This document shows, piece after piece, positions 1 through 6,255 of a stretch of 6,372 nucleotides of DNA. The position numbers and the translations under genes are program-made. This DNA is from Clostridiales bacterium (GTDB lineage: Bacteria; Bacillota; Clostridia; Peptostreptococcales; NVVX01). Each line of letters opens with the position of its first letter. Within the stretch, counting starts at the first letter, position 1. The stretch covers positions 4,759 through 11,130 of the forward strand of contig JAJOKQ010000013.1 in assembly GCA_021129785.1 (NCBI GenBank), written 5' to 3'. The notes under the pieces were generated by a model that searched no databases, had not been told where the DNA came from, and saw only the letters and a list, made by a program, of their open reading frames with translations.

Positions 1-25
1 TCTGTTTATAGAAATACTAATTTTA

Positions 26-1852
26 CTACTCCACTGTAACACTCTTTGCTAGATTCTTTGGTTTATCAACATCGCACCCTCTTGCTACTGCAATGTAGTA
101 TGCTAAAAGTTGCAAGGGGATTACTGATAGTATTGGTGTTAACTCGTTCATTGTTTCTGGAATATATAGTACTTTATCTGCCGTTTTTTCTATCTCAGTC
201 TGATTCTCTTTTGCAATTGCGATTACATATGCGCCTCTAGCTTTTACTTCTTTAATATTTGATAGCATTTTTTCATAAAGACGCTCTTGCGTTGCCACCG
301 CTATAACTAGCGTGCCTTCCTCAATTAATGCTATTGTTCCATGCTTTAATTCTCCTGCTGCTATGGCTTCAGAGTGAATATAAGATATTTCTTTTAATTT
401 AAGCGAACCTTCTCTTCCTACAGAGTCGTCTATACCTCTGCCAATATAAAATACACTTTGATTATTAAATTGTTTATCCGCAAGTTCTTGTATTGGTGAT
501 ATATTGTCTAGTATTTGTTCTGCTTTTTCAGGGAATTTTTTTAGTTCTTTTAACACTTCATCATATTTTTCTTTTGTCAATGTTCCTTTCTTAATACCTA
601 GATCTAGTGCTATTAGATACATTGAAATCAATTGCGTTATATATGCTTTAGTTGATGCAACAGCTATTTCAGGTCCTGCCCAAGTGTAGAAAACATCCTC
701 AGCTTCTCTCGAAATTCTGCTTCCTACAACATTTGTAACTGCAATAATTCTCGCACCTTTTCTCTTTGCTTCTCTTAACGCTGCTAAAGTATCTGCTGTC
801 TCTCCTGACTGGCTAACAGCAATAAACAAAGTGTTTTTATCAATAAACGGGTCTCTATATCTAAATTCAGATGCAACATCTGTCTCTACAGGTATCTTTG
901 CAAACTTTTCTATCGCATATTTGCCAACTAATCCCGCATGGTATGCTGTTCCGCAAGCTACAATTACAATTTTGTTAATTGCTCTTAAATCTTCTTTTGT
1001 AATATTTATTTCATTCAAATCAATATTCCCATTACTATCTATTCTTGGAGACAGAGTTTCTTTTATTGCGTTTGGCTGCTCATGAATTTCTTTAAGCATA
1101 AAATGCTGATATCCGCCTTTTTCTGCGGCTTTTACATCCCATGTGACATTAAAAACCTCTTTTTTTACGTGCTGCCCTAACTCGTTAAGAATTGTTATGC
1201 TTTTTTCTTCTAAAATAGCCATATCACCATCTTCTAGGAAGTAAACATCTCTTGTATACTTTAAAAGCGCTGGAATATCAGAGGCAATAAAATTCTCTCC
1301 CTCACCAATTCCTATGATTAAAGGGCTATCTTTTCTTACTGCCACCAGTTGTTTAGGATTATTTTTGCAAATCACACCAATAGCATATGCTCCCTCTAGC
1401 TTTGCTATTGATTTTTGCACTGCTAGAACTAAGTTTCCGTCAAAATAATAGTCAATCAAATGCGCAATCACTTCTGTATCTGTGTCGGATTTAAATTCTT
1501 TTCCTTCTTCTATTAACCACTCTTTTAGTTTCATATAGTTTTCAATAATCCCATTATGCACTACGGCGATAGCCCCAGAAGTATTTTCATGAGGATGCGC
1601 ATTAACATCATTTGGCTCACCATGTGTTGCCCATCTTGTATGCCCTATACCTAAAGTACCACTAATTTTTTCTGCATTAAGGCAGTTTTCCAGTACACTC
1701 AATCTGCCTTTATTTTTTCTTACTGTTACTTTATTTTCATGATATACTGCTACTCCTGCTGAATCATAACCTCTATACTCTAATTTGCTTAGCCCTTCTA
1801 GTAAAATCGGTACAGCTTCCTGCTTTCCTATATATCCAACGATTCCGCACAT
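26..1852 (-). CDS. glmS: Glutamine--fructose-6-phosphate aminotransferase (isomerizing), glucosamine-6-phosphate synthase
   Basis: This cytoplasmic enzyme converts fructose-6-phosphate and glutamine to glucosamine-6-phosphate and glutamate, the first committed step to UDP-GlcNAc. The 608-residue length matches the family (E. coli about 609). The N-terminus MCGIVGYIG gives the Cys2 nucleophile of the class II glutaminase domain (about 1-220), with RGYDS (27-31), GHTRWATHGEP (70-80) and HNG (99-101). Two SIS sugar-isomerase domains follow. The first carries CGTAYHAG (about 300-307) and SQSGETADT (347-355). The second carries KLKEISYIHSEA and GELKHG, with E488 and H504 at the expected catalytic positions. 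The C-terminus ends DKPKNLAKSVTVE, with the conserved Lys at 603, so the protein is intact. The ATG is fixed by the need for Cys2 and by a GAGGAG ribosome site at 1860-1865, seven bases upstream. A glmS ribozyme precedes it, so feedback by glucosamine-6-phosphate is expected. Its terminator would lie outside the window. Confidence 0.98.
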   Translation of the reverse strand: MCGIVGYIGKQEAVPILLEGLSKLEYRGYDSAGVAVYHENKVTVRKNKGRLSVLENCLNAEKISGTLGIGHTRWATHGEPNDVNAHPHENTSGAIAVVHNGIIENYMKLKEWLIEEGKEFKSDTDTEVIAHLIDYYFDGNLVLAVQKSIAKLEGAYAIGVICKNNPKQLVAVRKDSPLIIGIGEGENFIASDIPALLKYTRDVYFLEDGDMAILEEKSITILNELGQHVKKEVFNVTWDVKAAEKGGYQHFMLKEIHEQPNAIKETLSPRIDSNGNIDLNEINITKEDLRAINKIVIVACGTAYHAGLVGKYAIEKFAKIPVETDVASEFRYRDPFIDKNTLFIAVSQSGETADTLAALREAKRKGARIIAVTNVVGSRISREAEDVFYTWAGPEIAVASTKAYITQLISMYLIALDLGIKKGTLTKEKYDEVLKELKKFPEKAEQILDNISPIQELADKQFNNQSVFYIGRGIDDSVGREGSLKLKEISYIHSEAIAAGELKHGTIALIEEGTLVIAVATQERLYEKMLSNIKEVKARGAYVIAIAKENQTEIEKTADKVLYIPETMNELTPILSVIPLQLLAYYIAVARGCDVDKPKNLAKSVTVE

Positions 1853-1859
1853 GTTTTTT

Positions 1860-1865
1860 CTCCTC
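1860..1865 (-). promoter_or_regulatory. Ribosome binding site of glmS
   Basis: GAGGAG on the minus strand, with seven bases between it and the glmS ATG. It lies about 60 bases downstream of the 3' arm of the inverted repeat around the ribozyme, outside any strong pairing I can see. This fits regulation through mRNA cleavage and decay rather than by hiding the ribosome site. Confidence 0.85.
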
Positions 1866-1923
1866 TCAAATTAAATATTTCAAACGTCTTTATGAATCTA
1901 TGATTACACAATTCATTGGTAAT

Positions 1924-1935
1924 AGGTATGAAAAT
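1924..1935 (-). repeat. Inverted repeat, 3' arm (downstream of ribozyme)
   Basis: In the RNA this arm reads AUUUUCAUACCU and is the perfect 12-base reverse complement of the arm at 2135-2146. It begins about six bases after the P4-like stem of the ribozyme. Paired together, the arms would form one long-range helix that encloses the whole ribozyme. A role is inferred, not known. Confidence 0.75.
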
Positions 1936-1941
1936 TCTCAT

Positions 1942-2116
1942 CACAAAGCAGTTTGCACATTAATCATATTGCAAACTTTCACTCAAATCCTTTTGTCCTA
2001 TCAATTACTTGATAGTTTTGTAGATTTTTAACGATGGTGAAACACCGCAAGGCATCCGCCGAATATTCGATAACCCTGTTCCTCGTCAAGTTAAGATCTG
2101 CTTAACTTCAGGCGCT
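1942..2116 (-). ncRNA. glmS ribozyme: glmS ribozyme (glucosamine-6-phosphate-activated self-cleaving riboswitch)
   Basis: Read on the minus strand, the RNA matches the class. The cleavage site should fall between A-1 (2116) and G+1 (2115) of AGCGCC. P1 is a perfect 8-bp hairpin, AAGUUAAG (2108-2101) with CUUAACUU (2095-2088). UUGACGAGG follows, and its G at 2087 corresponds to the general-base guanine (G40 in the Thermoanaerobacter ribozyme). Next come CAGGGUUAUCGA and UCGGCGGAUGCC, the ligand-binding double-pseudoknot core, and a P3-like GGUG-UUU-CACC hairpin. Two further hairpins are CUAUCAA-GUAA-UUGAUAG with a GNRA loop (1998-2015) and GUUUGCA/UGCAAAC (1951-1976), the latter inside an ACAAA..CUUUGU stem like P4. 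Its position directly upstream of glmS fits. In this family, glucosamine-6-phosphate acts as coenzyme for cleavage, and the 3' fragment with a 5'-OH is then degraded. The 3' boundary is approximate. Confidence 0.96.
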
Positions 2117-2134
2117 TTCTAAAAATACTATTCT

Positions 2135-2146
2135 ATTTTCATACCT
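2135..2146 (-). repeat. Inverted repeat, 5' arm (upstream of ribozyme cleavage site)
   Basis: In the RNA this arm reads AGGUAUGAAAAU, perfectly complementary over 12 bases to 1924-1935. It lies 18 bases upstream of the predicted cleavage point, on the leader fragment released by self-cleavage. If it pairs, leader and mRNA body would stay joined by base pairs after cleavage. Confidence 0.75.
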
Positions 2147-2287
2147 TTTTTCATTCTACCCACTAACAATAATAACAGAATCTCCAATTCTAATCCACTT
2201 GCCTGTAGCCGAAGTGTTTAAAAGGATGATCCTCTTGAAACCTTGTCGTGCTCCTCTCAAGTCGTTATAAGCACCACCCACTCTCTC
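2147..2287 (-). promoter_or_regulatory. glmS 5' leader upstream of the ribozyme, possibly structured RNA
   Basis: These about 140 bases lie between the predicted glmS start site and the inverted repeat, and have higher GC than the flanking spacer. I recognise no known RNA class. Short perfect helices are possible: GUGCU/AGCAC (2274-2270 with 2252-2248), CUUGA/UCAAG (2261-2257 with 2238-2234), CACUU/AAGUG (2216-2212 with 2200-2196), AGAAU/AUUCU (2191-2187 with 2181-2177) and AUAAC/GUUAU (2268-2264 with 2176-2172). The last would close a multibranch around three of the others. The first two cross, so they could form an H-type pseudoknot or be alternatives. Each helix is only five base pairs, so the structure is a proposal. 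A 46-codon open frame also crosses this stretch, but its ATG overlaps the promoter -10. Confidence 0.35.
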
Positions 2288-2294
2288 ATTTTCC

Positions 2295-2323
2295 ATTTTA
2301 TCACAACTATCTATTGTATGCAA
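2295..2323 (-). promoter_or_regulatory. Predicted sigma-A promoter of glmS
   Basis: The -35 is TTGCAT (2323-2318), followed by a 17-base spacer and the -10 TAAAAT (2300-2295), preceded by TG at the extended -10 position (TGATAAAAT). The expected start is near 2286-2289, giving a leader of about 170 nt before the ribozyme cut site. Spacing is optimal and the -10 resembles that of the glmM promoter. No glmM terminator is visible, so transcripts from upstream may also reach glmS. Confidence 0.6.
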
Positions 2324-2382
2324 TGCTAATACATATTACAACTAGATTACACCTAAACTCACTATACGCCTTTCTATCAAAA

Positions 2383-3729
2383 CTAGCTTAGCCTGCTCTC
2401 TATCAGCTTTGCCAATTTAACAGCTAAATACTCTAATTCTTTTTGATTCTCTCCTTCTAACATAACTCTTACAAGCGCTTCTGTTCCTGATGGTCTAATT
2501 AACACTCTACCCTTCCCATTCATAGAATTCTCTATTGCTTCTATTTCCTTTGCTATTACTTCATCATTTAAATATATATTTTTCTTTTCATTTTTCACTT
2601 TTGCATTTACCAATATTTGTGGAAATGACTTCATCACGCTTGCTAACTCTTCTAACGTCTTTCCCTCTTCTTTCATCGTATCTATTAGCTGAATTGCAGT
2701 CAACAGCCCATCACCTGTCGTATTATGCTGTAAAAATATTATATGCCCAGATTGTTCTCCACCTAACATATAGTTATTATTCATCATTTCCTCTAGTACA
2801 TATCTATCGCCTACTTTTGTTTTTATTACCTCTATACCTTCTTTTTTTACGGCTAAATCTAAACCTATATTGCTCATTACTGTAGCAACAATAGTGTTTT
2901 CATTTAATTTCTTATTTCTTTTTAGCTTCGTCCCGCATATTGCCATTATATAGTCACCATCAATCATTTGACACTTATTATCTACAGCTAAAGCTCTATC
3001 AGCATCTCCATCAAAACTTATTCCTATGTCTGCATTAGTTGCTTTTACAAGGTTCTTAATTGCATCTAAATGCGTAGAGCCGCAGTTAAAGTTTATATTC
3101 ATTCCGTCCGGTTTGTCGTTAATTACAAAAACTTCTGCTCCTAACTTTCTAAGAAGAGCAGGCGCAGATTTATACGCTGCTCCATTAGCAGTATCTATTG
3201 CTATTTTCATGCCTACAAAATCGTGCTTAATTGTTGTTAACAAATATTCCATATATAGTTCTGTAGCACTTTCAATTCGATTTATCACTCCAATTTTCTC
3301 ATTGTTTGCTCTGTACATGGTATTATCATTTTGCTCTACTAGCTTCTCTATTTCCGCCTCTGTATCATCAGATAATTTATATCCGTTACTATCAAAAAAT
3401 TTAATCCCGTTATACTCTGCTGGATTGTGAGAAGCTGAAATCATTATCCCTGCATCTGCTCCAAGTTCCCTTACTAAATGTGCAATTGCAGGTGTTGGGA
3501 TAATTCCTAAAGAGATGACGTCTACGCCTACTGAAAGCAAACCCGCTACCATTGCGTTTTCCAACATATCCCCTGAAATTCTCGTATCTTTTCCAATAAT
3601 AACTTTTGTTTTATCTTTATTTTTGAAAAGCACACAAGCGCTAGCTCTTCCCAATTTATACGCTAGTTCAGGTGTTAAATCTATATTAGCAATTCCTCTA
3701 ACTCCATCTGTACCAAATAGTTTACCCAT
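2383..3729 (-). CDS. glmM: Phosphoglucosamine mutase
   Basis: This cytoplasmic enzyme interconverts glucosamine-6-phosphate and glucosamine-1-phosphate, using a phosphoserine and Mg2+, on the way to UDP-GlcNAc. The 448 residues match bacterial GlmM (about 445-450). The N-terminus MGKLFGTDGVRG is typical. The active-site loop ISASHNP places the phosphorylated serine at S100. The metal loop DGDADR is at 240-245, the sugar-specificity loop GGEQSGH at 323-329, and the phosphate-binding loop RPSGTEALVRVM begins at about 412, so all four domains are present. The ATG lies behind AAAGGGG (about eight bases upstream) and an extended -10 promoter. It is the gene before glmS in the direction of transcription, and the two act in consecutive steps. 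In many Firmicutes glmM follows cdaA and ybbR; here the kor operon precedes it instead. No terminator is seen after the TAG. Confidence 0.97.
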   Translation of the reverse strand: MGKLFGTDGVRGIANIDLTPELAYKLGRASACVLFKNKDKTKVIIGKDTRISGDMLENAMVAGLLSVGVDVISLGIIPTPAIAHLVRELGADAGIMISASHNPAEYNGIKFFDSNGYKLSDDTEAEIEKLVEQNDNTMYRANNEKIGVINRIESATELYMEYLLTTIKHDFVGMKIAIDTANGAAYKSAPALLRKLGAEVFVINDKPDGMNINFNCGSTHLDAIKNLVKATNADIGISFDGDADRALAVDNKCQMIDGDYIMAICGTKLKRNKKLNENTIVATVMSNIGLDLAVKKEGIEVIKTKVGDRYVLEEMMNNNYMLGGEQSGHIIFLQHNTTGDGLLTAIQLIDTMKEEGKTLEELASVMKSFPQILVNAKVKNEKKNIYLNDEVIAKEIEAIENSMNGKGRVLIRPSGTEALVRVMLEGENQKELEYLAVKLAKLIESRLS

Positions 3730-3760
3730 TTTAACCGCCCCTTTCTTTCACTTGCAACTC

Positions 3761-3789
3761 ATTTTATCATAATATTTAAACTTCATCAA
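3761..3789 (-). promoter_or_regulatory. Predicted sigma-A promoter of glmM
   Basis: The -35 is TTGATG (3789-3784), with a 17-base spacer and the -10 TAAAAT (3766-3761), preceded by TG as an extended -10 (TATGATAAAAT). The start site would fall near 3754, giving a leader of about 25 nt with the AAAGGGG ribosome site inside it. The upstream operon ends in a terminator just before, so glmM needs its own promoter. Confidence 0.65.
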
Positions 3790-3842
3790 CTATGCCTTAA
3801 TTGAATAAGTTTAGTTTCTCATAAATTCTACTCTTATACATG

Positions 3843-3876
3843 AAAAAAGCCCTTCACTTTTTAAAGTAAAGGGCTT
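3843..3876 (-). terminator. Rho-independent terminator of the 2-oxoacid oxidoreductase operon
   Basis: In the minus-strand RNA, AGCCCUUUACUU pairs with AAGUGAAGGGCU over 12 bp with one G-U wobble and a UAAA loop, followed by a run of U. It begins four bases after the stop codon of the gamma subunit gene. The U-run is on the minus-strand transcript only, so it is directional and ends the kor operon before the glmM promoter. Confidence 0.93.
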
Positions 3877-3880
3877 AATA

Positions 3881-4423
3881 TTACCGTACTGCTTTTGCTC
3901 CACGCTTTAGGGCATCTTTGTTAAGTTCTACTAAATGCTGTTTGCTTGGACCAAATACTTTCTTCATTGCTTCCACTATTGAATCTTGCGATACAATTTT
4001 TGTAATTTCAGCGTATGCTCCTAGCATAACCATGTTCGTAACTTTATCGTTGCCTATTTCTTTTGCTATTTGATTAGCTGGCACATAATATACATTTATG
4101 TCTTCTCTTTTTGCCTTTATCTCTATTAGGGAAGAGTTTACAATTAAATTGCCACCTTCAATTACTTGCTGTTCAAATTTTAATAAAGAAGGCAAGTTCA
4201 AAACTACAGATGCAGTTGCATCATTGGTGATTATTGGAGAGCCTACTAAATTGTCAGAAACAATAACTGAACAATTAGCAGTACCGCCTCGCATTTCAGG
4301 ACCATATGAAGGTAGCCACGAAACTTGTTTTTCTTCAACCATTCCAGCATATGTTAATAATTGACCCATAGACATAATTCCTTGTCCACCAAAGCCTGCC
4401 ATAATTACTTTTTCAGTTGCCAT
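3881..4423 (-). CDS. 2-oxoacid:ferredoxin oxidoreductase, gamma subunit (KorC/VorC-like)
   Basis: This is the gamma subunit of a four-subunit ferredoxin-dependent 2-oxoacid oxidoreductase (180 residues, usual for the POR/KOR gamma family). The N-terminal fold starts with the glycine-rich GFGGQGIMSMGQLL (about 10-23), followed by SWLPSYGPEMRGGTANC (about 35-51), the family signature. In known complexes this subunit packs on the alpha/beta catalytic core. The start codon directly abuts the beta-subunit stop (TAAATG), and the ribosome site GAGGAGGC at 4431-4438 lies in the end of the beta gene, so coupled translation is likely. It is the last gene of the operon, and the terminator follows four bases after its stop. 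The substrate cannot be told from this subunit. The protein looks complete. Confidence 0.93.
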   Translation of the reverse strand: MATEKVIMAGFGGQGIMSMGQLLTYAGMVEEKQVSWLPSYGPEMRGGTANCSVIVSDNLVGSPIITNDATASVVLNLPSLLKFEQQVIEGGNLIVNSSLIEIKAKREDINVYYVPANQIAKEIGNDKVTNMVMLGAYAEITKIVSQDSIVEAMKKVFGPSKQHLVELNKDALKRGAKAVR

Positions 4424-5170
4424 TTATTTCGCCTCCTCTGGTGCACGGAAATTTCCTAATGGGTAATACGGAATCATATTGTTTTCTAGCCAGCTTAAGG
4501 ATTCAACTGGTGTTTGCCCCCAGCCTGTCGGGCAAGTAGACAGTATTTCGACAATCCCAAATCCTTTACCATCTAATTGTACTTGAAAAGCTTTTTTAAT
4601 AGCTTTCTTTGTTTTTCTTATCCCCGCTACATTGTGCACCGTTACACGTTCTACAAATACTGCACCGTCAATTGTTGCTAGCATTTCACTAATTTTTAGT
4701 GGCATTCCAGTAGTTGCTTTATCTCTTCCATATGGCGACGTCGTAGCTTTTTGCCCAATAAGTGTAGTTGGCGCCATCTGCCCACCTGTCATCCCATAAA
4801 TTGCATTATTAACAAAAATAGTAGTAAAATTTTCTCCTCTATGTGCAGCGTGAACTATTTCAGCTGCCCCAATAGAAGCTAAATCTCCATCTCCTTGGTA
4901 AGTAAATACTACATTATCAGGGAGGATTCTTTTAATACCTGTCGCTACTGCAGGAGCTCTCCCATGAGCAGCTTCATGCATATCACAATTAAAATAGTCA
5001 TAAGCTAATACAGCACATCCTACAGGAGCTACTCCAATTGACTTGCCTAAAACACCTAATTCTACTAAAACTTCTCCTACTAATCTGTGAATTATACCGT
5101 GCGTACATCCAGGGCAATAATGCATAGATTTATCGGTCATTCCTTTTGTTGGCTCAAATAATAATGACAT
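4424..5170 (-). CDS. 2-oxoacid:ferredoxin oxidoreductase, beta subunit, TPP-binding (KorB/VorA-like)
   Basis: This catalytic beta subunit binds thiamine diphosphate for oxidative decarboxylation of a 2-oxoacid to an acyl-CoA. Its 248 residues are short, as in KOR/VOR-type rather than pyruvate-type enzymes. YCPGCTHG near the N-terminus (18-25) is the usual start of the fold. The TPP/Mg2+ motif runs from GDGD (93-96) to NN (121-122), followed by AIYGMTGGQMAPTT. The CPGC pair is conserved in the family and need not imply an extra cluster. The ATG shares one base with the stop of the alpha gene (TAATG), and its ribosome site AGGAGGTG (5178-5185) sits inside the alpha gene, which points to translational coupling and equal amounts of the two subunits. 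The 2-oxoacid used is inferred only through the VorB-like alpha partner. Confidence 0.94.
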   Translation of the reverse strand: MSLLFEPTKGMTDKSMHYCPGCTHGIIHRLVGEVLVELGVLGKSIGVAPVGCAVLAYDYFNCDMHEAAHGRAPAVATGIKRILPDNVVFTYQGDGDLASIGAAEIVHAAHRGENFTTIFVNNAIYGMTGGQMAPTTLIGQKATTSPYGRDKATTGMPLKISEMLATIDGAVFVERVTVHNVAGIRKTKKAIKKAFQVQLDGKGFGIVEILSTCPTGWGQTPVESLSWLENNMIPYYPLGNFRAPEEAK

Positions 5171-6231
5171 TATTTAGCACCTCCTACTATTTCTTTTGCT
5201 TTATTAGCAATTTCTTCTGGACTAGGAATCATGCCACCTGCTCTTCCATAAAAATGTATAGGCAGTCTTCCTTCATTAGCAATTTTAACATCGTCAATCA
5301 TTTGCCCCATACTCATTTCTACAACCAAAATTGATTTAGCTGTTTTAGGAATTTCTTCAAATGCTTTATTTGGAAATGGCCATAGCGTAATTGGTCTTAT
5401 TAAACCTGCCTTAATTCCGTTCTCTCGTAATGAATCTATAGCGTTTTTCGTAATTCTAGATGTAGTTCCATATGCAACTAGCACTATTTCAGCATCGTCC
5501 ATTTTGTACGTTTCATGCATAACCTCTTTTTCTTCCATCTCATCGTACTTCTTTTGTAATTTATAATTATGTCTCTCAAGGTCTTCTGAAGCAAGCGCTA
5601 GGGAGTTAATTATATTAGGTTTTCTTTCTCCGTTCGTTCCTGTAGTTGCCCAGTCTTTTTTGGGAAGATTTGTCTTCCCAGATAGATTAAACTCAACTGG
5701 CTCCATCATTTGTCCTATCATTCCATCACCAAGCAAGATTACAGGATTTCTATAGTAATCAGCTATATCAAATGATTTTATCGTTAAATCAACTGCTTCT
5801 TGTATGCTAGAAGGTGCAAACACAACAATTCTATAATCACCGTTTCCGCCACCTCTAGTTACTTGAAAATAATCTGATTGCGAAGGCTGTATACTACCTA
5901 ATCCTGGACCTCCTCTACTTATGTTTACAATTACACTAGGAAGCTCAGCTCCTACCAAATATGATATCCCTTCTTGCTTTAATGCCATTCCAGGTGAAGA
6001 TGTTGATGTCATAACTCTAAACCCGGCACCTGCTGCTCCATACACCATATTAATAGCTGCTACTTCAGATTCTGCTTGTACAAAAACACCTCCTGTCTTA
6101 GGCATGTGTTTTGCCATATATTCAGGCACTTCATTTTGAGGTGTAATAGGGTATCCAAAGAAACAATCGCAACCTGCTCTAATTGCTGCCTCCGCAATTG
6201 CCTCATTACCCTTCATTAAAATTTTAGCCAT
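5170..6231 (-). CDS. vorB: 2-oxoacid:ferredoxin oxidoreductase, alpha subunit (3-methyl-2-oxobutanoate dehydrogenase subunit VorB-like)
   Basis: This alpha subunit pairs with the beta subunit to form the TPP-dependent active site. The 353 residues fit the VorB/KorA type, which has no fused gamma domain. Visible signatures are GYPITPQNEVPEYM (26-39), an acidic ESE (54-56) next to VAAINMVYGAAGAG, TSTSSPGMALKQEG, and the NISRGGPGLGS loop (103-113) near the substrate and CoA site. The C-terminal half (about 245-353) carries a second alpha-like domain beginning IVLVAYGTTSR and containing VVEMSMGQM. The start follows a strong AGGAGGG site at 6238-6244, and the delta-subunit gene ends 24 bases upstream. 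Sequence resemblance from memory favours branched-chain 2-oxoacids (valine-, leucine- and isoleucine-derived), but 2-oxoglutarate cannot be excluded. In anaerobes such enzymes can run either way, producing or using reduced ferredoxin. Confidence 0.94.
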   Translation of the reverse strand: MAKILMKGNEAIAEAAIRAGCDCFFGYPITPQNEVPEYMAKHMPKTGGVFVQAESEVAAINMVYGAAGAGFRVMTSTSSPGMALKQEGISYLVGAELPSVIVNISRGGPGLGSIQPSQSDYFQVTRGGGNGDYRIVVFAPSSIQEAVDLTIKSFDIADYYRNPVILLGDGMIGQMMEPVEFNLSGKTNLPKKDWATTGTNGERKPNIINSLALASEDLERHNYKLQKKYDEMEEKEVMHETYKMDDAEIVLVAYGTTSRITKNAIDSLRENGIKAGLIRPITLWPFPNKAFEEIPKTAKSILVVEMSMGQMIDDVKIANEGRLPIHFYGRAGGMIPSPEEIANKAKEIVGGAK

Positions 6232-6255
6232 AGTTTTCCCTCCTAATTTTCAGTG

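Noticed and set aside
1853..1923. AUGAAU/AUUCAU pairing between the ribozyme and the glmS start
   Set aside because: Six AT-rich base pairs with a loop of about 13 bases are expected by chance here and do not cover the ribosome site.
2060..2069. Perfect palindrome CGAATATTCG as a possible operator
   Set aside because: It lies inside the ribozyme core between AUCGA and UCGGCGG, whose sequence is set by the RNA fold, so a protein operator is not needed to explain it.
2220..2236. Short hairpin AAGAGG-AUCAU-CCUUUU in the glmS leader as an intrinsic attenuator
   Set aside because: The stem is only six base pairs with a wobble, and the U-run is just the four bases within the pairing. It competes with the CUUGA/UCAAG helix and is too weak to call a terminator.
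2535..2885. 116-codon plus-strand frame rich in Leu, Ser and Tyr, resembling a membrane protein
   Set aside because: It is antisense to glmM; the hydrophobic look comes from the complement of AT-rich Lys/Glu/Asn codons.
3026..3430. 134-codon open frame on the plus strand inside glmM
   Set aside because: It is fully antisense to a conserved gene with intact motifs, and its translation resembles no known protein and shows no domain pattern.
5921..6139. Plus-strand open frame antisense to the alpha subunit gene
   Set aside because: It overlaps the most conserved part of the alpha subunit, and no independent coding signal is visible.
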